The notes below the pieces were generated by a model. That model was given only the letters and a program-made list of their open reading frames with translations. It was not told where the DNA came from and searched no databases. Made by a program: the position numbers and the translations under genes. Below, piece after piece: positions 20,796 to 31,432 of a stretch of 64,000 nucleotides of DNA. Source of the stretch: Ottelia alismoides. Lineage: Eukaryota; Streptophyta; Magnoliopsida; Alismatales; Hydrocharitaceae. Location of the stretch: contig JAZKJV010000686.1 of NCBI GenBank assembly GCA_037367405.1, forward strand, positions 124,001-188,000, read 5' to 3'. Within the stretch, counting starts at the first letter, position 1; every line of letters starts with the position of its first letter.

Positions 20796-22062
20796 TGATA
20801 GGCACTCCCGCACCCTTGTTAATTCAGTCAGATTAATGTCCAAATTAATTATTAGTTTTCGTTGCAGTCGATACGAGAGGGAATATCAAAAACCACTTCT
20901 AATTAGATTCGAGTCAATTTCAAGCGGCATTTTTTTACTTGGTGAAGTCCAAGGTCGAACTCAGGGAGGCATCTGTCTCCTTAGGATGATTTTTAGTAAA
21001 GTTCTAGTGTTCAATTTTCGAGGGAGAATATTTTTGGTCTTTTTCGGTTTTTTATGCAAAACACATGCAAAAATCGAGCCAATTTACGACTTAAATCTGT
21101 TAAGTATTCAAATGAAGTCCAAAAATGATACAAATTGGCCAGATGATGAAATATAATGAAAATGAACTACCCTAATTTTTTTTGAAATTTTTCGACACTA
21201 GATGAATCTACTGTGAATTAAATATGCAGGCAGGGTGATTTTCACTAATTTAATTTTAATAAATATCAAATCACATTGTTTTCAAGAACAAAAGTTATCC
21301 TTGATAGATCTAATGATAAGGAATCTAGGAAAATTGACAGACCTAAATTATAATGTGAAATGAACCTATTAAAATTAAAATAAGAAAATCACTAAATAAT
21401 TTATTTAGTCCTCGGCATGTGTGCAAATATCATGAAATTTTTATGCAATGTTGAGTTCACTATCTAGAGCTACTTTGAATTTTTGAGATTTTTTGGAGAT
21501 ACAGAAAATTAATTGTAAATTAAAGGTGTCACTGGGCAAAATATCACACAAATCTACCAATTTATTCATTTAAAAATCTACTGTAATTACAAAAATGTGA
21601 CAAGTGGCACAATAGATAGAGGACAAGTTACTCAACAATATGCAACTTTTGAAATTCAAAAATGATGCAAAATGGAACCTAGGGATGCATGCAAAGACAG
21701 GGGTGTACTTGCAATACAGAAAATAAAATTACATAAAATGAAATATGCTGACAGGGACTTAAATGCAATTACCTATAATGCTGGGGGTATCAATGCAATT
21801 TCTCCACTAGCACGTGCTCCTCACGTGGGGAATGCTTCACAAGGACCTTTTTGTAATTTCAAAAAGTCCCGAGGGCCTCTGTGTAAAATACTCAGGCCGT
21901 ATGTGCTCCTCACGTGGTCGGCCTAGGCTCGGGCGGCTTAGGAGGCTCGGGGCTCGGCTCGTAAGCTCCTGGAGGTCTGGAGTGAGGCTCGGTGTAGCCT
22001 CGGGTAGTCCGAGCCTAGGGTCGGAGAAGAGGCTCGGACTCCTCTGCGTGGCGGGCTGAAGA

Positions 22063-22284
22063 CCGTTGGATCAAGAGTGATCCAACGGCTGCTGGAAGGA
22101 GACGCGTGGCGCACTGGTAGGCCGTCAGATCTGGATAGATCCAACGGGCACTGGATCGCGATGGAAGGTGTGACGTGGCTGAATGTTGATCTTTGGATCA
22201 CGACAGATCCTACGGCTGGGCTGCAGCGCCGGCGGATTAGCGACGTGGCTGACTAGGAACCGTCCGATCGAGGTGATCGAACGG
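22063..22284 (-). repeat. A3 3' LTR hairpin modules, R/U5 side
   Basis: Hairpins at 22063-22088 (11-bp perfect stem), 22122-22147 (two mismatches) and 22260-22284 share the core CCGTTGGATC/GATCCAACGG; a weaker one lies near 22193. ACGTGGC or CGCGTGGC motifs stand between them (22103, 22172, 22241), giving a module of about 68-70 bp. The same modules occur in the 5' LTR at about 35413-35636. Confidence 0.75.
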
Positions 22285-22541
22285 TCACTGAGGCATCTTC
22301 TTTAAAGCGCCTCCGCCGCCTGCAGAGGAGATGGCGGGGCTCCGGCGACGAGGCCTTGGCTCTGCCCGTCCCTCCTCATGTTGATGAAGCTCTCCGAGGT
22401 GTCGGAGATATCCCAGAAGAAGCGTGGCGATGCGGCGAAGGATTGATGGTCTCAGGAGCTGGAGAGGTTCGTCGGAGCTCTGTGGCGACGAAGCTCAAAG
22501 GGGCCTCCGATGATGTTCCGGCTAATGCACGAAAGTGGTTC

Positions 22542-22846
22542 CTGCAGGCGTTATAAGAGTAGCCGAAGCACTGGGTGCACTTGTGAAGACGTGGGGATGG
22601 TCGCCGAGGCCTAAGGCGGATCGGAGATGATCTGGTGATGGTGCTCCGGCCAAGTGGCGGAGCTGGAGGTGGTGGAGAGCGAAGTATATTGTAGGAGGGA
22701 GTGAATGACACCGCGAGGATGAGAGCTCCGTCACGGAGCTCGGTGGAGTGAGGGCGAGGCGAGAAGATGACGGTGGAGGTGTAATTAATTGCGAGAAAAT
22801 TGACAAAAAATCATAATGGAGATTAAATGGAGATGGATGTATTTAC
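22542..22846 (-). other. Candidate intron in A3 3' LTR leader (305 nt)
   Basis: On the minus strand CCAG/GTAAAT marks a donor (exon end at 22847) and CCTGCAG/GA an acceptor (exon start at 22541). The positions match those in the 5' LTR (303 nt) and in the solo LTR (304 nt). Confidence 0.45.
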
Positions 22847-23083
22847 CTGGGGTTTGGAGCTCAAGGTCGAGGTCCAGGTCGTCGCTCATGGGGTCGGTAG
22901 GGTCCCAAGCTCGTGCAGCTTCGCGGAGGGCAGCTGCGACACGACGGTGGTGCCGTGGATCTCGCCGGAGAAGAAACCCTTCTTCACTCAACGATTCGTC
23001 CAATCGCTGTCACCAATTGTAAGTTCGGAGCTCAGGGAAGCTCTCTGGAATGGCGTATGGGTGTGACGATGGCCGGTGCTCGA

Positions 23084-23092
23084 GTATTTAAA
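23084..23092 (-). promoter_or_regulatory. A3 3' LTR TATA-like box
   Basis: The complement reads TTTAAATAC, about 246 bp upstream of the candidate donor. The equivalent solo-LTR site is TATAAATG (49453), at the same distance. Confidence 0.6.
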
Positions 23093-23335
23093 GGGTCAAG
23101 GTGGACCGGCCAGCCTGGTGATGGGGCAAAGTTTAAGGGGTTCGTGGGACATCGCTGGAGGTCGACGTGGGTAGTGGAGTGGCTGGCGAGGATAAGGGAC
23201 GAGTGTGGAAGGGACGTGGAGGTGATGGTGGTCGTCGATGGTGGTGGAGACGCGGCTGAGAATAGGAAGGGGCTGCCCCTCTCGCAAGGCGGAGAACGTG
23301 GGAGAGAGGGGCGCTGGAGGTGGAAGACGAAGTCT

Positions 23336-23781
23336 CCACCGTTGGATCTTGTGATCCAACGGTGGTGATAGAGGCGGAATGGAGCGGTGGGATGGAGATC
23401 TGGGCGCGGTGATCTGAGCGTCAGGAACCCTCCACGTGGCGCGCTGGGGGCAAAGTATGCGCGAGCGGTGTGGATTGCATCAGGAGTGGCTTAATCCAAA
23501 GGATGTGATGGTGTCAGGTGTCGTGCAGAGGAGAGGGCGCTGACGAGCAGCAGAGATCAGATCTGAGGAAGATTGAAGGGCTGCGATGCACGGCGGGCTG
23601 AGTGGTTGAGATGGAGGGATGGAGTGCGTCATCCAAGGGCGCAACAAGCGCCACGTGGCGTGCTGAGGAAGAGGCACGATCGGGCGGTTGAGATGAGGCG
23701 GGAGGTCTTGATCAGACAGTGGAATACAAAGCACACATGGAGGCGGTGTGGCCGTTGGATCTGGAAGACCATCCAACGGCC
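23336..23781 (-). repeat. A3 3' LTR hairpins, U3 side
   Basis: A perfect 13-bp stem stands at 23336-23365 (arms CCACCGTTGGATC/GATCCAACGGTGG, loop TTGT). A perfect 11-bp stem stands at 23750-23781 (arms GGCCGTTGGAT/ATCCAACGGCC). ACGTGG motifs flank them at about 23434, 23651 and 23838. Confidence 0.8.
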
Positions 23782-24465
23782 GAGAGGTGCGACGGCTAGG
23801 GCAAGGGGGACGGGCCGCGTGGCGCAACCTGATGGCGCCACGTGGCCTGCTGTGAATGGCTGAAAAGAAAAATATATATAGAGAGAAGAGGGGCCGAATT
23901 TGGAAAAACTCAAAACATAAAAGTTGTAGATCTCGATGAGATCTACAAGTTTCATGTTGACCAAAGACGGAGATGAGGTCAAATATGATACATAAATACA
24001 AAGATACAAATATATATACATGTAGTTACAAAGAGGCCCAAAACCCCAACTTTCTCATACGAGCTCCAAATTAGATGAAATTAGTCTCATTTTAAAGTCT
24101 TTTAATGTGTATTATTCTGAAAGTGAGTAGACCTATTTTGGAGTTTTTATGAGGGAGCTATGGCTATTTTACGGTCCAGGAAATCTAGGGCTTTATTGGT
24201 TATTTTACAAGGGGGGTGTTCTGGCTTTCTTCCCTATATTATTAACTAAGGAGTACATATTATAAGGAAGAGGTTATTTTGATAAGTGGATATTTTACAA
24301 GGGATTTTGGCTTCTTATTTACATGCTAATGGAGTGCTAAAAATGCATGTAATATGTATGCATGCATGAATGCTATTTATGCATTATAAAGGGAAATATG
24401 CCTCTATCTACTCGGGCACAAGGCTCTATTTTTAACTTTTAAAGTGATGAATTACAGATTCATCA

Positions 24466-24480
24466 ACCCCTATACTTAAA
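24466..24480 (-). other. A3 polypurine tract
   Basis: The complement reads TTTAAGTATAGGGGT immediately before the TG of the 3' LTR. It is the plus-strand primer of this family and is repeated upstream at 25896-26255. Confidence 0.85.
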
Positions 24481-26388
24481 CCTTGCTCGTCCCCGAGCAA
24501 CTAAATGAAATGCAAGAGTGAAATGATTTTGGGTTCCATACCAAGGTCATGAACAAAAGTTGAAAATGGAGCTTGACTCGACCTTTGGATTAATTGTGTG
24601 GCGAAACCTTATTTGGACCTGATCTTAAGACCTAACAGACTTCAAGTTCCACAAGTCTTCTATTCAAGACGCCTCAATAATCAGGTCAGAACAAATCCTC
24701 AAACACAAATTTCTGATGACTATGATTCTTACTTGTACTGTGTAAGTGATAAATAGCTCTCCACATCAGAAATGGCTCAGAACCAGCCTCCTCTAACAAG
24801 GTAACTCAAATACCTGGTCCAGCAACTCTTTCCTCGAGGAGCGGGTATTCCCTTCTAAGTTCAAGTGCGACCAGCTCAAGAGGAGGGGGTGGAGAAAAGA
24901 ATGGATGGTAGCCAGTGTAGCTACCTATCCCGGGATGCCTTGACCAGTGTAGCCAAGTCATCCAGTTGCAGACTTCTTGCTAATATACATACTCCGACAG
25001 GAATTTTTTTTGGAACTATATACAAGGTGCAGCATGTACATCAGGAGTTTTTCCTCTTGAGCCAGTAGACTATCCCTCTTTTGAAGCATTATTGCAACCC
25101 ACAGCGTCCTGTCCTTAGACTTCAACACCACCAGACTAGGTTGAGATGCACTACCCTCCCTAGAGGAGGACGGATGTTTCCACCCGTGTGCTACTCCAAG
25201 CTAAAGGATTCTACCTCCTCACCACCTCATCAATGAAGAGCTATGTGCATTGTTCTTGTCCAAGTTAGGTTACTGTGTAAAAGAATCATGCGTGTGCACG
25301 AGATATTCTACTTAGACTAATCAAGATGACATGTGAACATAGACTTGCGGACTCAAAGAATTAAGTCACTTGACCTGAAAAATCTTAACTCCAGTTTGTA
25401 TAAGGTTCCTCTAAAATTAGGTGGATTAAGGTCAAATCAAGTCCATCCTCAACATCTACTCATAACTTGGTTCAGAACCCACTAGCTTTTCACCTTGCAT
25501 ATGCAAGATATGCAGATGAGAGGTGCAGATGACATGCTATGAATGCAAGATTTTTTTTAAATGCAAGGATGATATGCAAGAGTAAATAAGAAGCCTTATT
25601 TTCAACACAATTTTTTTGGTATAAGTATACAACAATTTGTATTATTTACAACAAGCTTTTAGTTTATACATAGTATACAAGTTTTTTTCGGTATACATCC
25701 TATTTTACAACAAATTTTACAAAAGTATGTTTTACAAGAATTTTACATTTTTTATACAATTATTATAGTACAACATTATACAAATTTTTTTCAATTTTTT
25801 ACCCACCCCATAATTATTGCATAATATATACAAAAACATGCGAAAATACGTGAAAGTACGAGCTATGGGTGAAGTATATATGTAATATATACACGCCCCC
25901 CTATACTTAGCGTGTGCTATGTCCTCAGAGCACGAAAAGCATCGAAAAAGACATAGCTCGGACTAAGCGTAGGAGAGCTAAAAGTACACAATGTATAGAA
26001 GTCGTTACGCCCCCCTATACTTAGGCTGTGGCAGCCTAAGTGTAGAAGAAGATAAAAAATGGGGCGGACGAGGGCAAGAGATGAAAGGGATGAATATACA
26101 ATGCGGGCATCGGTCCCCCCTATACTTAGGCTCAGGTCAGCCTAAGTATATGACGAAAGTGAGTATGAGGACCAATGTGATCTGGAGAATGTACAGTGAA
26201 CCGACTCAGGTGACCCCTCCCCCCTATACTTAGGATCTGGTTATCCTAAGTATAGTCCAAGATAGTGATCTAATGAGGCGGGGATGGGTTACTAGAGTCG
26301 CGTAGGAGAGAGGATAGGATGTACAAGAAGAATGATATATACAAATGAGTCGGTCTGAATCTTTTGAGATGTTGCGGATGGCTGGAGC
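24481..26388 (-). other. A3 3' untranslated region
   Basis: About 1.9 kb between integrase and the terminal polypurine tract, with no minus-strand frame of note. Athila elements often have an env-like ORF here; I see none. The part 25550-25860 is AT-rich with runs of T. The part 25896-26255 holds the hairpin and polypurine array. The part 24500-25450 is unremarkable and is matched by the complement of A2 3' sequence. Confidence 0.75.
25896..26255 (-). repeat. Tandem array of hairpin plus polypurine tract in A3 3' UTR
   Basis: CCCCCTATACTTAG recurs at about 25896, 26010, 26115 and 26219, spacing 104-114 bp. The last three each form a hairpin with the matching CTAAGTATAG arm: 26015-26045 (13-bp stem, one G-T), 26121-26150 (12-bp perfect, 6-nt loop) and 26224-26255 (13-bp perfect, 6-nt loop). 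On the minus strand each unit reads stem, then CCTAAGTATAGGGGG, like the terminal polypurine tract. Confidence 0.85.
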
Positions 26389-27590
26389 TTACTGCTGCAA
26401 GGTCTCATACGCGGCTTGAGGTGTATCTGCTGAATTTGTCTCGCGCATGAATACAATCTCCTCGACATGGACTAACTGCTCATTGGATTCGACGAAGTGC
26501 TTCAACAGTTGTCCATTCACTAGGAATGTCGGTGCGTCATCTGCGAGATCTGAGATCTCGACACATCCACTATCATGCACCGTACGGACGACAAATGGGC
26601 CCGTCCACTTAGACTTCAACTTGCCTTGGAAAATCTTCAGCCTAGCATTGAACAACCATACCTTCTGTCCAGGAACAAAGGTCTTTCGTCTGATATATCT
26701 GTCATGCCAATGCTTCACCTTGTCCTTGTACACAAAATTGTTGTCATATGCGCGGTTTCTGACTTCCACAAGCTCATTCAGATCCATGTCTCTCTGCTTC
26801 TGCCGAAGGTGCGTGTTCCAGTTGACCTTCTTAATTGCCCATTCTGATTTGTGCACTAACTCTGTGGGCAAATGGCACGACTTTCCGAATACCATTCGGA
26901 ATGGGGAGGTGCCTAACGGTGTCTTGTAAGCCGTCCTATACACCCAGAGGACTTGATCCATGATCTGAGACCAGTCCTTCCTGTCTGGGTGGACAAGCTT
27001 TTGCAATATGGTTTTCACCTCCCGATTCGACACCTCAGCCATACCATTGTATTGTGGGTGGTAAGGACTCGCGACACGGTGTTCGATGCCGTAGTCCTTC
27101 AGGAGTTTCTTTACCTCCCGATTCACGAAGTGGCTACCCCCATCTGATATCATCATTTTGGGGATCTCGAACCTAGACATTATGTGCTCTCTGATGAATT
27201 TACGGACAGTCCTGCTGTCTGCGGCTCGGGTTGGGATAGCCTCCACCCATCTCGATAGATAATCAACCGCAAGAAGGATATATTCGAATCTGTGGCTAAC
27301 AGGAAATGGGCCCATGAAATCGATGCCCCAGGCATCAAAGACATCACAAATGATGACCAGCTGCATTGGCATCTCATCCTTGGAACCGACGGTTCCTCCC
27401 ATTCTCTGACATACCGGACACGACTTCGCGAAGGCAGTGGCATCGCGAAATAGAGTCGGCCAATAAAAACCACACTGAAGTACCTTCCATGCGTTCCTCT
27501 TCTCGGAGTGGTGTCCTCCTGCCTCCAAGACGTGACATAAAGAAAGGACACTCTGGTATTCCTCCTGAGGAATACACCGTCTCCAGACAC
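26389..27590 (-). pseudogene. A3 integrase
   Basis: The frame from 27528 gives the zinc domain (GGHHSEKRNAW, KSCPVCQRMG) and a catalytic core with Asp70 (WGIDFMGPF), Asp129 (MISDGGSHF) and Glu165 (GMAEVSNREVK). This is D,D(35)E spacing with all residues kept. The C-terminal region (KVWLFNARLKIFQGKLKSKWTGPFVV) ends with a TGA-type stop at 26389. About 380 codons are uninterrupted. It would insert element DNA. The join to the upstream frame near 27530-27590 is shifted, so it cannot be made as part of the polyprotein without correction. Confidence 0.92.
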
Positions 27591-27654
27591 AATCCGGTCC
27601 TTCGAAGAAAAGGATCGGATCCTCCCAATGGTAGTGTCTAGCGTCCGACTTTAG

Positions 27655-28461
27655 TCAGTCAATTTGGCTCTTGGGCCAATCTTCGGGAACCTTCTTGGAG
27701 ACAAGATAATTCACGATATTGGCGTACCATGGGAGTGAGTCGACAACGAAAATCGACTCGTCAGGGAAGGAGTCTCGAATTGGTGAATTCTCGAAAGTAT
27801 TAAGATCTTCGAGACGAGAGAGATGATCGGCTACTACGTTCTTCTTTCCAGGTTTATCACGGATGTCCAAATCAAACTCATGGATAAGCAAAATCCACCG
27901 AAGAAGACGCGCCTTCGCATCCTTCTTCTCCATCAAATATCGTAGAGCCAGGTGGTCAGTGAACACGATTACCTTGGATCCAATTAAATGAGATCTGAAC
28001 TTGTCCAAGGAAAACACTACTGCAAGCATTTCCTTTTCCGTAACTGTATAGTTACGCTGAGCGGGGTCAAGCACTTTGCTTGCGTAGTGAATTGCGAACG
28101 GGACACCATCTCTTCTTTGTCCTAACACAGCCCTAACAACATGGTATGATGCATCCGTCATGATCTCAAAAGGTAGAGACCAATCTGGGGCTTTAGGATG
28201 GGTGCGTCCATGATCATTCCTTGCAATAACTTAAAGGCCTCAAGACAATTGTGATCAACAATAAACTCCATGTCTTTGCCTAAAAGCTCAGTTAGCGGTC
28301 GGGAAATCTTAGAAAAATCCTTAATGAATCTCCGATAAAATCCAACATGCCTAAGGAATGACCGCAACTGCTTGACGTTGGTTGGTGGCTGGAGTCGTCT
28401 GATAAATCCACCTTGGCAGGGTCAACCTCCATTCCTCTCTTGGAGATGACGTGCCCCAACA
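27655..28461 (-). pseudogene. A3 RT connection and RNase H
   Basis: 28367-28158 encodes the thumb and connection (LRHVGFYRRFIKDFSKISRPLTELL). RNase H follows in a different frame from 28161 ([62 protein letters not shown]) with D, E, D and D in place. The frame ends at TGA 27657-27655 inside QID-LKSDA, where a Trp or Arg codon is expected. The domain removes RNA from the hybrid. One frameshift and one nonsense change are clear. Confidence 0.9.
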
Positions 28462-28468
28462 CTATGCC

Positions 28469-30240
28469 CTACGTCACCATGAAGTGACTTTTCTCCCAGG
28501 AGAGCACCAGATTAACCTCACAACATCTTTTGAGGACTCTGTCCAGATTCCTAAGATAGGAATCAAAGGAATCGCCGTGGATCGAGAAGTCATCCATGAA
28601 TACTTCCAGGAATTTGCCGACCATTTCGGCGAATACAACAATCATGCACCTTTGTAAAGTACCTGGAGCATTGCATAACCCAAAGGGCATGCACCTGAAA
28701 GCATAGGTACCAAAGGGGCATGTAAATGTGGTCTTCTCCTGGTCCTCCAAAGCTATGGCCACTTGATTGTAGCCCGAGAATCCATCCAAGAAGCAGAAGA
28801 ATTCTTTCCCCGCTAGTCTTTCTAGGATCTGATCAATGAATGGTAAGGGGAAATGATCCTTCTTCGTTGCGGCATTCAAGCGTCTGTAATCCACACAGAC
28901 GCGACACGACGTGGGTACTCGCGTCACGATCTCCTCTCCATCCTCGTTGGTGGTCGTCTGAATTCCTGACTTTTTCGGGACAACATGGATTGGGGCCACC
29001 CACTTAGAGTCGGAGATTGGGTAAATGAAACCCGCGTTGCACCATTTCTCTATCTCCTTCTTCATGACCTCTCGTAAATTTGGATTCAAACGACGTTGGA
29101 ATTCACGAGAGGGTTTAGCTTCATTCTCCAAGTAGATATGATGTGAACATAGAGCGGGATTTATCCCGTGGAGGTCGGAAATGCTCCAGCCTATTGCCTT
29201 ACGGTTTTTCTCTAGGATCTCTAGCAAGCGAGATTCCTGCTCCTCGGTCAATCGCGAACTGATGATGACCGGATATTTCTTCTCCTGTCCTGCAAGGAAG
29301 GCATATTTTAGTATTGTGGGTAAATGTTTGAGCTGAGGTAGGGTGTGATCATCTAGGAAATCTGGCTCAATCAGATCTGGCTCAGTGTTGGAAGTGGCTT
29401 GATCATTCTCTGTAATAGCTGCCACCAAGTCAATTGTCTCTGGAGTCGGATCGTCAAAGGTCTCCATGTAATTGGCCGAAGCCACGTCCGACTCTTCATC
29501 CTCATCTTCTGATTGTCCTAAAGAGGGAAGGACTGACAAGCCCAGCTGGGCTTCTAAGTCATCGAAGATGTAGGGGGATGCATGTTCTGGGTTGTACTCG
29601 TTTCTGAGGATCTCGCAAACTGACTTATGCACTGGATCATCTCCGGAAGGGAGGGACTCATCTCTGCTGGCTGGGTTCTGTCTCCATGGCCCAACTATGT
29701 CTACATAATCGCAGTCTTCTTCGGATGAAGAGTACTCGGTGCTGGATTCGGAATCCGGTCTCTGCCATCTAGTCTTCTTCATCTCAAGTTCCTCATCTCC
29801 GCCTGGAGTTTGGAACTGGATCTTCCTGATCTTGTAATCAAACAAGGCCCATGCTGTTCTGAGAAAGGGCCTGCCTAAGATGATCTGGGAATCTCTCCAA
29901 TTACGAGGGGTTTCCATATCTAGGATAGTGAAGTCCACCATGTCTTCTTGCCCCTCGATTTTGATCACAACATTCCTCAATTCTCCTTGGAACCTCTTGG
30001 CTGATTTATCAGCGAACTGCAGGAGGGCTCTAGATTTCCTAAGAGGTCCGAGATTAAGCCGCTCATAGAGGGCTGTAGGCATTAGGTTAATTGAGGAACC
30101 ATTGTCCAGGAGAGTGCGTGCAAACGCAATGTCATCAACATGACTCACTACAAAGTGTGCACCCATGTCTCTTCGTTTCCTTGGAAATGAGTTCTTTATT
30201 GCACAAGTCGTGGCTACTAACAGAACGTGTTTTTCAACAC
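28469..30240 (-). pseudogene. A3 protease and reverse transcriptase
   Basis: This is the longest frame in the window (565 codons from ATG 30166; open back to about 30240). The protease site reads LLDNGSSINLMP, where A4 has LLDSGSSINLLP, so the residue after the catalytic Asp has changed. ILGRPFLRTAWALFD closes the protease. An acidic linker (29800-29330) leads to RT: KKEIEKWCNAGFIYPI, VCVDYRRLNAATKKDHFPLPF, FLDGFSGYNQ and FMDDFS (28600-28589). The frame ends at TAG 28471-28469 in MVT-GIVLGH, probably from CAG. Confidence 0.93.
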
Positions 30241-30460
30241 GGCTTTAGGTCTTCCTGCTAACCCTAGTAAGTGCGCGTCTCACCTTAAGGTATTTCTGAA
30301 ATGCAGGAGTCATTTCCACGTACTTGTCAAAGGGGATTGTGACCTTGATATATTTGTTGCAGAATTCAGCCATCTCAGGGTCATCTTTTTGAATTTTTTT
30401 GATTTTCTTCTTTCCACCCGTAAGAGCTCGGGGGAAAGGGATTATTGACTCTAACTCATG

Positions 30461-31432
30461 TTATGAAACTAAAATCTTTTCATTGAAAGCTGGAACTGAG
30501 TTATGTACATGACTCGGACTCTGAAACAGACTAGGACTCTGACTCGGACTAAAAGAAACATGCTGGGGCGAAATTGGTAGTACGTCTTCCGCTTCTTCTG
30601 GACGGTCCTCCTCAGATGGAGGTGCGGGTTTCTCATCAGTTTCGCCGGACTCACTAATGATGCGGGAATGCTGCTTCAAGGACTCAGATGTCCTCTTCTT
30701 CTGCCAGTGATGGTAGTGGTGGTTCTGCTCCTCTTCCTCCAAGTTCTCCTCAGGTGGAGACTCGGAGGTTCCTTCCTTCTGTGCCCGTGCCCGATCAGGT
30801 ATGGTCATAGTCCTTCCGCTCCTAAGGGACATATGATTTACATTATCGTACGAAAGGATCTCATGTTCAGATAAATAATTATCTGAATAATATACCTGAT
30901 CACGAGGTTGGTTTTGGCCACGGAGTATGCTGTTCGGGTTGGCCTAAACCTGTGCGGGAATCGGGATCTTTGGTGCCATCTGTTGGTCCTGGGTACGAGA
31001 GACACAATTGATATCGGTTCTCATATCCAGATAATCGTTCTGCATATGTTGGACCCTAACAGACAGGGTTTGGATCTCCAAGGTGAGGGACTCCAATTCA
31101 GTGGGCTGGGCTGGCTGATGTGCAGACGAGGTTCTGTATTGGCCCTGCTGGCCATGCCGATATTGCTGCTGCTTATGGGACGATGCTGGCCCCTGCTGAT
31201 AGGTGCGCTGTTGCTGCTGGTACTGCTGAGGCTGGTACCCTTGTTATGGCCTGGACTGAAAGCGCGGTGCGAGGACGGGCCTGGTTTCTTGCTATGCTAG
31301 GGATGGGCGGTGAGGTTGACCCTTCCCCATTTCGGCCTGTCTGACAATCGGGTCACGGCTATACCAAAGCCTGTTGATCTCGTACACCTGCGGAGGCTCC
31401 TCGTATCCGGTCTCCACTTGTGGGGGTGCATG
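30461..31432 (-). pseudogene. A3 gag C-terminal region (Gln-rich, LRSG box)
   Basis: Downstream of a TAG near 31433 the same product continues in pieces: a Gln-rich stretch (31280-31120), then MSLRSGRTMTIPDRARAQ from 30832 with a long acidic and Ser-rich tail to 30461. The LRSG motif is the usual landmark between Athila capsid and protease. No CCHC knuckle is evident, as in other Athila Gag proteins. About 220 bp before the protease frame (30241-30460) are not readable as a domain. Confidence 0.7.

Larger units (their letters stand above)
20796..24465 (-). repeat. A3 3' LTR (3670 bp)
   Basis: Bounded by TG (20796) and CA (24465), collinear with 34147-37823. An AT-rich outer third, a GC-rich centre (21800-23850) and an AT-rich other end are obvious. 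The GC-rich centre holds repeated CCGTTGGATC-type hairpins, ACGTGG motifs, a TATA-like box and a GT-AG interval. In the first ~290 aligned bases I count about a dozen differences from the 5' LTR. Numerous ORFs here are compositional shadows. Confidence 0.94.

Noticed and set aside
22356..23863. Many 60-170 aa ORFs in the GC-rich centre of Athila LTRs
   Set aside because: High GC lowers stop frequency in all six frames. The ORFs overlap each other on both strands and show no domain.
25896..26255. CRISPR-like array
   Set aside because: Four units with 104-114 bp spacing, hairpin arms and a eukaryotic retrotransposon context do not fit a CRISPR array.
24481..26388. Env-like gene after A3 integrase
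   Set aside because: No minus-strand frame with a signal peptide or membrane segment is present. The region is repeats and AT-rich sequence.
27180..27590. Second minus-strand ORF overlapping A3 integrase
   Set aside because: It is an out-of-frame overlap. Only its first codons (RRNTRVSFLYVTSW region) share the true upstream sequence; the domain text is in the 27528 frame.
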